A DNA stretch of 12,347 nt from Candidatus Acidiferrales bacterium (GTDB lineage Bacteria > Acidobacteriota > Terriglobia > Acidoferrales > UBA7541), in assembly GCA_030043155.1 (NCBI GenBank), contig JASHYE010000265.1, positions 1 through 12,347 of the forward strand, in the 5' to 3' direction. This document shows, in pieces, positions 1 through 5,082 of this stretch. Under the pieces are notes generated by a model. That model was not told the origin of the DNA, did not search any database, and saw only the letters and a list, made by a program, of their open reading frames with translations. The number at the start of each line of letters is the position of its first letter. Positions within the stretch are counted from its first letter, which is position 1. Position numbers and translations under genes: made by a program.

Positions 1-912
1 GGCCGCGCCCCAGAAAATCAGGAACAACAGACTAATATAGCCGTTGATGGTGAAAAACGCAGCATTGATTTTGCTGAGGTCGTTGGGTTTGACAAGTGAA
101 TGCTCGTAGGCGAGCAGCGCCGCGACCACGACGATTCCGGCCCAGGCAGGCCACGCGAGAGCGAAGCTCCAGGCGAGCCAGGCGAGCAGCAAAACCATCA
201 GGACGTGCATGACACGCGCGATGCCGAGGGCGCCGGCGACGCCGAAGCGTTTTGGAATGGAGTAGAGGCCTGCGCGCTTGTCGAATTCAACGTCCTGACA
301 AGCGTAGAGCACGTCGAAACCGCCGACCCACAACGTGACCGCGGCGCAGAGGATGAGAATGCGCGCGTCGAGCGAGCCGCGCACGGCGATCCATGCGGCG
401 GCGGGAGAGATGCCGAGGCAAAATCCGAGGACGATGTGCGACCAGGCGGTGAACCGCTTGGTATAGGAGTAGAGAAAGAGAATCGCAAGGGCGACGGGAG
501 AAAGTTCGAGTGCGAGGCGATTGAGTTGCCACGCGGCGACGACGAGCACAGCGGCGGAAACAAGAGTGAAAATCCAGGCGAAGCGCATGGAAACTTCTCC
601 CTTGGGCAAAGCGCGATTTTGCGTGCGGGGATTCGCGGCGTCGTAGCGCACGTCGGCGATGCGGTTCATGGTCATGGCAGCGGAGCGCGCGCCGACCATG
701 GCGACGACGATCCAACAGATTTGCCAAGCGATGGTGCGCGGCGAAGGCCATGCGGCACGCCCGGCACGTTCAGCGAGGAGAGCAGCGACCAGTGCAAACG
801 GAAGGGCGAAGACGGAGTGCTCGAACTTGATCATTTCGAGCACGGTGCCAATGCGGCTGTGACCGCGCGCTTGCGGTGAGTTGAGATGGGCGTCGCGGAG
901 TTCAGTTGCCAT
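1..912 (-). CDS. mqnP: UbiA-family polyprenyltransferase, probably MqnP (3' end outside window)
   Basis: Integral-membrane prenyltransferase that attaches a polyprenyl chain to an aromatic quinone precursor. The 304 codons visible run off the left edge, close to full length for this family. Two Asp-rich motifs that bind Mg2+ and prenyl diphosphate are present. Motif 1 is NRIADVRYD (residues 83-91), followed by NPRTQNRALPKG. Motif 2 is DVLYACQDVEFDKRAG (200-215), followed by YSIPKRFG. This pattern is that of the putative 4-hydroxybenzoate polyprenyltransferase branch, which in futalosine-pathway bacteria acts as MqnP; that pathway assignment is inference from family knowledge. Hydrophobic helices alternate with the motifs. 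The start ATG (910-912) lies inside the last codons of the ubiX-family gene (11-base overlap), and an AGGGCGG-like ribosome site precedes it, so the two genes are translationally coupled. The window holds no UbiD/MqnL partner. Confidence 0.9.
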   Translation of the reverse strand, partial: MATELRDAHLNSPQARGHSRIGTVLEMIKFEHSVFALPFALVAALLAERAGRAAWPSPRTIAWQICWIVVAMVGARSAAMTMNRIADVRYDAANPRTQNRALPKGEVSMRFAWIFTLVSAAVLVVAAWQLNRLALELSPVALAILFLYSYTKRFTAWSHIVLGFCLGISPAAAWIAVRGSLDARILILCAAVTLWVGGFDVLYACQDVEFDKRAGLYSIPKRFGVAGALGIARVMHVLMVLLLAWLAWSFALAWPAWAGIVVVAALLAYEHSLVKPNDLSKINAAFFTINGYISLLFLIFWGAA

Positions 913-1522
913 GCTTGCCGCCCTGCCAGCGATACTGATCTTCCTGCGCAAGATCGAGATGCGCGAGGACGCGATAGACGAATTGCTCGACCATTTCGTC
1001 GATGGACTTGGGCGCGTAGTAAAACGCGGGCGTCGCGGGCATGACGATGGCGCCCGCGTCGTGAACTCGCAGCATGTTTTCGATGTGGATACGGTTGAGA
1101 GGCGTTTCACGGAGGCAGAGGACGAGTTTGCGGCGCTCCTTCAAGCAGACATCCGCGGCGCGAGTGAGCAAGTCGTTGCTGATGCCTGAAGCGATGGTGC
1201 CAAGAGCGCCAGCAGAGCAAGGGATGATGACCATGGCGTCGACGGCAGCGCTGCCGGAAGCGATGGACGCGCCAATGTCTTTGTTCGGTAGGCATGCGAA
1301 TTTTTTGGCGAGCGTTTTGGTGAGAAGCGGCGCGAGTTTTTTTGCGTCCTGCGCAACGATGCCGAGTTCGGTCGATATGAGGCGCAGACCGGCGTCGCTG
1401 GCGACGACGTAAACGCGGGAGACGCGCGAATCAGCGTCGAGGGCGCGGAGTATGGCTTGCGCGTAGATTGCGCCGCTCGCGCCCGTGATTCCTACGGTGA
1501 TGGTCTTGCGTTCCGAGGTCAT
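902..1522 (-). CDS. ubiX: Flavin prenyltransferase, UbiX family (MqnM-like)
   Basis: Soluble flavoprotein that prenylates reduced FMN to make prenyl-FMN, the cofactor of UbiD-type decarboxylases in ubiquinone or menaquinone synthesis. The protein is 206 aa, the usual length. It opens with ITVGITGASGAIYA (8-21), the FMN-binding loop. It keeps PCSAGALGTIASGIS (101-115), the RKLVLCLRETPL segment (131-142), HIENM (146-150) and PATPAFY (162-168) at the active site. The ATG at 1520-1522 starts directly before this fold; no good ribosome site is visible upstream. Its last 11 bases overlap the UbiA-family gene, so the two form an operon. Together they fit quinone-ring prenylation and decarboxylation, with the UbiD partner elsewhere. 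Family identity is secure; whether it serves menaquinone or another UbiD enzyme is inference. Confidence 0.95.
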   Translation of the reverse strand: MTSERKTITVGITGASGAIYAQAILRALDADSRVSRVYVVASDAGLRLISTELGIVAQDAKKLAPLLTKTLAKKFACLPNKDIGASIASGSAAVDAMVIIPCSAGALGTIASGISNDLLTRAADVCLKERRKLVLCLRETPLNRIHIENMLRVHDAGAIVMPATPAFYYAPKSIDEMVEQFVYRVLAHLDLAQEDQYRWQGGKHGN

Positions 1523-1629
1523 TGTGAATCGTTGGCGGGATTATAATTAAGAATATAAATCCCTTTCTTTCTAGGTTTCATTGGCATTATGATCTGCGCT
1601 ATTCTATCAATATAATAGGGAGAATTTTT
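1523..1629. promoter_or_regulatory. A+T-rich divergent promoter region
   Basis: This 107-base gap separates ubiX (minus) from the small ORF (plus) and is much richer in A+T than the flanking core genes. On the plus strand, TTGGCA (1581-1586, 5 of 6 matches to the -35 consensus) pairs with TATCAA (1605-1610) at 18 bp. A perfect TATAAT at 1611-1616 is 24 bp from TTGGCA, and using it would start transcription about seven bases before the ATG and remove the ribosome site. On the minus strand, TATAAT (1545-1540) lies 17 bases before the ubiX start, without a convincing -35. These are pattern matches only. Confidence 0.4.
1619..1622 (+). promoter_or_regulatory. Ribosome binding site of the small ORF
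   Basis: GGAG followed by a seven-base AATTTTT spacer before the ATG at 1630. It is the clearest Shine-Dalgarno site in this part of the window and supports the small ORF as a real gene. The neighbouring fic and larB starts have none. Confidence 0.6.
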
Positions 1630-1833
1630 ATGCCCGATCGGAAGCAGTTTCAAAACGTTGAGCCTGCAGATCCGGAACTACTCCGGTTGCTGGAAGCCTC
1701 TCGCGAAAAGTCTGCGACGGAAGAGGAGTTGCACGAGCAAAGAATCAGTTTTGCATTCGGCAACGCATTGAATTCAGAGGCAATAACGAAGGATAGTGTA
1801 CGGAACGCATCTCGCAAGATTAGCTTGCGCTAA
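1630..1833 (+). CDS. Small hypothetical protein upstream of fic (possible antitoxin)
   Basis: A 67-residue polar, charged protein with no signal peptide or membrane segment. It has an acidic N-terminal half (PADPELLRLLEAS, residues 13-25), a helical middle (TEEELHEQRISFAFGNAL, 30-47) and a basic C-terminus (NASRKISLR). I do not recognise a family. A good GGAG site precedes it, its base composition matches the fic gene behind it and not the core genes, and it ends 14 bases before the fic start. Small proteins directly upstream of Fic proteins are often their antitoxins (VbhA and YhfG types). The Fic-inhibitory motif [S/T]xxxE[G/N] is not present in proper form: the nearest match, SFAFGN (39-44), has Gly where the inhibitory Glu should be. 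An antitoxin role is therefore inference from position. Confidence 0.6.
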   Translation: MPDRKQFQNVEPADPELLRLLEASREKSATEEELHEQRISFAFGNALNSEAITKDSVRNASRKISLR

Positions 1834-1847
1834 CCCTCCTCCTCATC
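1834..1847 (+). repeat. Imperfect direct repeat, left copy
   Basis: CCCTCCTCCTCATC, matching 13 of 14 bases of the copy at 2446-2459. It fills exactly the gap between the small ORF stop and the fic start. The sequence is pyrimidine-rich and simple, so chance similarity is possible. Confidence 0.35.
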
Positions 1848-2478
1848 GTGTCGGTTCGCGAGAAAGACAATCCGAAGCTCTTTACCAGAATCCAAGAGCA
1901 GAACCTGCTCAGGCAATATGATCTGTTGTCCAACTGCATTGAAATTGGCTTAGAAAAAGGAATTGAAGCATTTGATAAGTACACTTTGTGGGCGCTGAAT
2001 TATGCCGCGGTCTCCAATATTTCTCAATTCGGAGGCCGATATCGCGAAGAGCCAATCTACGTAGGAAACCATATACCACCGCACTTCAAGGAAGTTCCAA
2101 ATCAGATGGACCGGTTCTTTTCGGTGATACACGAAAACTGGACCGTTATTGATGACCCGACCACGCTGCCAGCGTACGCTTTATGGAGATTGAACTGGAT
2201 ACACCCGTTTGTCGAGGGCAATGGGAGAACAGCAAGAGCGGCTTGTTACTATCTTATTTGTTTGCGCCAGGGACGTATGCTTGGGGGCAGAAAGACTGTT
2301 CCCGAACGCATTCGGGAGAATCGAGAACCTTAATTATGCAGCCCTCCGTGCAGCTGACCAGGCGTGGGAGCAAGGTCACTTCAATGTTTCACAGCTAGCA
2401 AGGTATCTTGGGACTTTGCTTAAAGCCCAACTGGCCGAAAATACTCCCTCCTCATCATCCGGACAGACTACCTCTTGA
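1848..2478 (+). pseudogene. Fic-domain protein (AMP-transferase type), broken by a single-base frameshift
   Basis: Fic enzymes transfer AMP or related groups to target proteins and often act as toxins. Translation from GTG 1848 gives MSVREKDNPKLF and a helical core. A flap-like segment follows (REEPIYVGNHIPPHF, 66-80), and then the complete catalytic motif HPFVEGNGRTAR (H119-R130, with metal-binding E123). The frame ends at TAA 2331-2333 after PERIRENREP. The family's C-terminal helices continue in another frame: AALRAADQAWEQGHF onward to TGA 2476-2478. Removing one A at 2332/2333 restores P-Y-Y-A-A-L and gives a 209-residue protein, so a one-base insertion or a sequencing error is the simplest reading. 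As it stands the product is 161 aa, retaining the active site but lacking the last helices. The start has no ribosome site, so it may depend on coupling to the small ORF. The gene is A+T-rich compared with its neighbours, suggesting transfer. Confidence 0.85.
2446..2459 (+). repeat. Imperfect direct repeat, right copy
   Basis: CCCTCCTCATCATC, the partner of 1834-1847, lying near the end of the fic reading frame (residues encoding the Ser-rich tail in the shifted frame). The two copies bracket the fic coding region. Confidence 0.35.
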
Positions 2479-2488
2479 GCACCACACC

Positions 2489-3241
2489 ATGAACGCAGAA
2501 GACATACGCGAATTGGTGGAGGCGCTGCAAAAAGGCAGCGTCTCGTGCGAGGAGGCGGTCGAGCGGCTGAAGAATCTGCCATTCGAGGACTTGGGATTCG
2601 CGAAGATTGGCCACCACCGCGCGCTGCGGCAAGGCTATCCCGAAGTGATTTTTGCGCGCGGAAAATCGCCGAAGCAAGTGGCGGAGATTGCGCGCGGCAT
2701 GCTGCGCGCGAAATCTTCACACAATGTCTTGATCACGCGCGCGGATGCGAAGACCTACGCGCTGGTGCGGCGGCTCGCACGCGAAGCGAAATTCCACGAG
2801 CTTTCGGGCGCAATCACCATCCGGCGCAGCAAAAAGACAACCGGCAAAGGGTTGATCTTGGTCGTGACCGCAGGAACGAGCGACATTCCCGTGGCAGAAG
2901 AAGCTCTGGTTACGGCGGAGATGCTGGGCAACCGCGCCGAGGCGCTCTATGACGTGGGCGTCGCGGGTTTGCACCGGCTACTGAGGCATCACGAAAAAAT
3001 CCGGGAAGCCCGCGTGATTATTTGCGTCGCAGGAATGGAAGGCGCGCTGCCAAGCGTGGTGGCGGGGCTGGTGAGCGTTCCGGTGGTTGCCGTGCCCACG
3101 AGCATCGGTTATGGGGCGAGCTTTTCGGGACTGGCGGGCCTGCTGGCGATGCTCAACAGTTGCGCATCGAATATCAGCGTGGTGAATATTGATAATGGAT
3201 TTGGCGCTGGGTGCGTGGCGAGCTGCATTAATCACCTTTAG
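2489..3241 (+). CDS. larB: LarB: nicotinic acid adenine dinucleotide carboxylase/hydrolase
   Basis: LarB carboxylates the pyridinium ring of nicotinic acid adenine dinucleotide and releases AMP. This is the first step toward the nickel-pincer nucleotide cofactor of lactate racemase and related enzymes. The 250-residue length is normal for the family. A helical N-terminus (1-60) precedes a PurE-like core with LILVVTAGTSDIPVAEEA (122-139), YDVGVAGLHRLL (154-165), AGMEGALPSVVAGL (181-194), TSIGYGASFSGLAGLL (204-219) and the C-terminal NSCASNISVVNIDNGFGAG (223-241). Cys225 probably corresponds to the cysteine that forms the covalent substrate adduct. The frame is open upstream to 2408, but the homologous region begins at ATG 2489, so I chose that start; no ribosome site is visible. 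It begins 10 bases after the fic frame ends. No larA, larC or larE is nearby. Confidence 0.93.
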   Translation: MNAEDIRELVEALQKGSVSCEEAVERLKNLPFEDLGFAKIGHHRALRQGYPEVIFARGKSPKQVAEIARGMLRAKSSHNVLITRADAKTYALVRRLAREAKFHELSGAITIRRSKKTTGKGLILVVTAGTSDIPVAEEALVTAEMLGNRAEALYDVGVAGLHRLLRHHEKIREARVIICVAGMEGALPSVVAGLVSVPVVAVPTSIGYGASFSGLAGLLAMLNSCASNISVVNIDNGFGAGCVASCINHL

Positions 3242-3259
3242 AAACTGGCTGGGCGCTAA

Positions 3260-3306
3260 GCGGTCCGCAAGCAGCTCGGGAACAACCCGAAGGCTTGCGA
3301 GACCGC
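3260..3306 (+). other. Strong hairpin after larB
   Basis: GCGGTCCGCAAGC (3260-3272) pairs with GCTTGCG-A-GACCGC (3293-3306), giving 13 pairs with a single bulged A. Inside it, TCGGG (3276-3280) pairs with CCCGA (3286-3290) around an AACAA loop. It begins 18 bases after the larB stop. No T-run follows, so it is not a canonical intrinsic terminator, though it could act as a Rho-dependent end, an mRNA-stabilising 3' structure or part of a structured RNA. Its right arm contains the -35 hexamer of the promoter below. Confidence 0.55.
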
Positions 3307-3323
3307 AGCAATCGCCGTATAAT
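3295..3323 (+). promoter_or_regulatory. Sigma-70-like promoter for the PilZ gene
   Basis: TTGCGA (3295-3300, 4 of 6 matches) is followed after exactly 17 bp by a perfect TATAAT (3318-3323). It points to a transcription start near 3330, about 100 bases before the PilZ ATG. This is the best-looking housekeeping promoter in the window. It suggests that the PilZ gene is transcribed separately from larB and has a long leader. Confidence 0.55.
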
Positions 3324-3360
3324 CGTGGCAGAGGAACGTCCCCCCTCGCAGGGTGCCACG
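3324..3360 (+). other. Leader hairpin upstream of the PilZ gene
   Basis: CGTGGCA (3324-3330) and TGCCACG (3354-3360) form a perfect 7-bp stem closing a 23-base loop. The predicted transcription start falls at the end of the left arm, so the stem would form only on transcripts that start upstream. GTCCC (3338-3342) in the loop can alternatively pair with GGGAC (3373-3377), an internal competing fold. I see no match to a riboswitch class that I can name. Confidence 0.4.
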
Positions 3361-3431
3361 TGAGCGTCATCTGGGACCTACTGCGTGAAGCAAGCGCCCC
3401 CAACGGGCATGGCCAAGCCGAACCGGTTGAA

Positions 3432-3734
3432 ATGGAACGGAGGCAAAGCCCTCGATCGAGCGTGTATGTACCTGTTTTTGTATATGGTTACGCCTCAGAG
3501 GACGAACCCTTCCATCAAGAATCGAATACCCTCCAAGTGAATGCCAATGGCGGCCTTTTGCGGCTGGATACGAATGTGCAGCGCGGGCAGAAGCTGCTGG
3601 TGATGAACCGCGTCACAAAAGAAGAGCAGGAATGCTACGTCGTGAGCCTGGCAAAGCGGCCGAAGCACGCGGATTTGCGCGTGGGAATCGCGTTCGCGAA
3701 GGCAGCGCCCGGATTTTGGGATAGCCGCAAGTAG
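3432..3734 (+). CDS. Single-domain PilZ protein (putative c-di-GMP receptor)
   Basis: A 100-residue protein made only of a PilZ domain, which usually binds cyclic di-GMP and relays it to motility, polysaccharide or other outputs. The N-terminus MERRQSPRSSVYVPVFV carries the RxxxR binding element (ERRQSPR). A beta-barrel segment NANGGLLRLDTNVQRGQKLL follows in place of the canonical [D/N]xSxxG (here NANGG), with the usual GQKLLV turn, and it ends in VGIAFAKAAPGFW, typical of PilZ ends. ATG 3432 places RR near the N-terminus, as in other short PilZ proteins. GTG 3360 is an in-frame alternative (124 aa), and no clear ribosome site favours either. The missing serine of the second motif leaves ligand binding uncertain. 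Its output partner is not in the window. Confidence 0.82.
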   Translation: MERRQSPRSSVYVPVFVYGYASEDEPFHQESNTLQVNANGGLLRLDTNVQRGQKLLVMNRVTKEEQECYVVSLAKRPKHADLRVGIAFAKAAPGFWDSRK

Positions 3735-3749
3735 ATCGGTGGTCCGATC
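3734..3749. terminator. Weak hairpin between convergent genes
   Basis: GATCGG (3734-3739), loop TGGT, then CCGATC (3744-3749): a 6-bp stem starting at the last base of the PilZ stop codon and lying between two convergent genes. A run of five T (3764-3768) follows only 14 bases later on the plus strand, and no T-run follows on the minus strand. It may be a poor bidirectional terminator. Confidence 0.35.
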
Positions 3750-3759
3750 ATCAAAGCAC

Positions 3760-5082
3760 TCAATTTTTAGTCAGCGGCAAGCGCAGACGGGCTTCGCACC
3801 CTCGGCCCACGGTCACGTTCTCGAGAGTAAGGCTGCCGCCATGAGCTTCGGCAATTTGACGGCTGAGCACCAGGCCGATTCCTGAGCCGCCGGGCTTGGT
3901 TGTGAAGAAGGGCACGAAAAGATTGGCGGCGCTGGGGATTCCCGGGCCTTCGTCGCGAACCCAAACCTCCAAAAAACTATCCGCAGAGCGCCAGCCGACG
4001 CGAACTCCGCCCGATGTCTCGCTGGCGGCGTCGACGGCATTCTTCACCAGATTGATGAGCACCTGATCCAACTGGTCGGGATCGGCCTGGATGGTCAGCT
4101 CAGGGCCGACCTCAATGGGAATGCGCATGCGCGGATCGAGGCCGGCGGCGCGATGGACCCAGGCGGCGACCGGCATCGGCTGAAGTTGCGGAGCGGGAAG
4201 GCGAGCAAGACGCGCGTAGGCGTTCATGAAACGCGCCAAACCGTCCGTGCGATTGGCAATGACCGCGAGACCGCGGCTCATGTCATCTTCCCAGTCGGAG
4301 GGGCGTTGCGGGCGCGCCATCATCCCTGAGAGGCTCTCGGCGACAGACTTAATCGGAGCGAGCGAGTTATTCAGTTCATGGCCGATAACGCGAATGAGGC
4401 GCTGCCAGGCCAGACGTTCCTCTTCGCGCAGCGCCTGGCTGAGATCCGAAATGAGAATGAGTTGATGAGGCTTGCCGCCTTCGCGAAAGCTGCCACGGTG
4501 GATTTCCCAGCGGCCCATTTTGCCGGGAAACGCAATCTGCGCGACGTGCGGAGTCTCGACGGTGAGGCAAAATTCTACGCCAAGTTCCGCTGCCGTGCGC
4601 CCGAGGGCGCGTTCGGCGGGACGGTTCAAGAGGCGCTCGCCGGCGCGATTGATGAGCCGAAGGCAATCGGAGGAATCAAATGCAAATATGGCAATATCAA
4701 TTTCTTCCACCACTTTGCGCAAGAGGGCGGTTGCTTCGAGCGCGCCCAGACGCTGGCGGCGCAAAGTTTCGCCGAGCGCGTTGACTTCACGCATGACTTC
4801 GCCAAGAGCGTCAGCATTTTCGGCGCCGCGCGCGCGGATGGAAAAGTCGCCTTCATGGAGAGCAGCGAGCATGTTGGAGAGAGTGCGCAGCGGAAAAGTG
4901 ATGCGATTCTGCGCACTGAAGGCGAAGCCGAGCCAGGCGATTACGATGATGACCGTAAGCGTCCAGGCGACCTTGGCTTCGTGCTGGCCAGTCCAGAGAA
5001 GGATCAGCGCTGTTGCGGTGCCGAGCATTCCCGCCAGCAGCGCGCGGATAAGGATGCGGCGTTCGTAAGCAATAGGCTTCAC
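3760..5082 (-). CDS. Membrane sensor histidine kinase, NtrY-like
   Basis: Two-component kinase of 440 aa, partner of the activator encoded just upstream. Two hydrophobic helices (about 11-30 and 39-56) are joined by only about eight residues, so there is almost no extracytoplasmic domain. A HAMP-like linker (57-110) and a PAS-like domain (about 118-215) follow. The dimerisation helix carries the phosphoacceptor H235 in RVIGHELNNSLAPIKSVAES. The ATPase has the N-box DQVLINLVKNAVDA (339-352, N348), G1 DEGPGIP (377-383), F-box FVPFFTTKPGG and G2 GSGIGL (399-404), so all catalytic motifs are intact. Translation starts at GTG 5080-5082, whose GTGA overlaps the regulator's TGA: four-base translational coupling. 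The tiny loop suggests sensing within the membrane or through another protein, such as the adjacent permeases. That link is inference. Confidence 0.93.
   Translation of the reverse strand: MKPIAYERRILIRALLAGMLGTATALILLWTGQHEAKVAWTLTVIIVIAWLGFAFSAQNRITFPLRTLSNMLAALHEGDFSIRARGAENADALGEVMREVNALGETLRRQRLGALEATALLRKVVEEIDIAIFAFDSSDCLRLINRAGERLLNRPAERALGRTAAELGVEFCLTVETPHVAQIAFPGKMGRWEIHRGSFREGGKPHQLILISDLSQALREEERLAWQRLIRVIGHELNNSLAPIKSVAESLSGMMARPQRPSDWEDDMSRGLAVIANRTDGLARFMNAYARLARLPAPQLQPMPVAAWVHRAAGLDPRMRIPIEVGPELTIQADPDQLDQVLINLVKNAVDAASETSGGVRVGWRSADSFLEVWVRDEGPGIPSAANLFVPFFTTKPGGSGIGLVLSRQIAEAHGGSLTLENVTVGRGCEARLRLPLTKN

Noticed and set aside
100..879. A 259-codon plus-strand frame opposite the UbiA-family gene
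   Set aside because: The translation is low-complexity and rich in Gly, Glu, Asp and Arg, with no domain. The minus-strand frame holds both prenyltransferase motifs.
2408..2488. Upstream extension of larB to ATG 2408
   Set aside because: The extra 27 residues overlap the fic 3' end in another frame and do not resemble LarB, whose normal N-terminus begins at ATG 2489.
3331..3377. Resemblance to the RNase P RNA core (GAGGAA-GTCC, then GCAGGGTGCCA)
   Set aside because: The two short matches are spaced differently from bacterial RNase P. The later conserved blocks (AGAGCAAACCGCC-like and the 3' ACAGA-like end) are absent, and PilZ coding begins within 60 bases.
3434..3456. GCAAAGCC tract reminiscent of a GEMM (c-di-GMP) riboswitch at the PilZ start
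   Set aside because: The bases encode the conserved ERRQSPR motif of the PilZ domain, and no paired P1 stem or receptor-loop partner is visible, so it is a coding coincidence.
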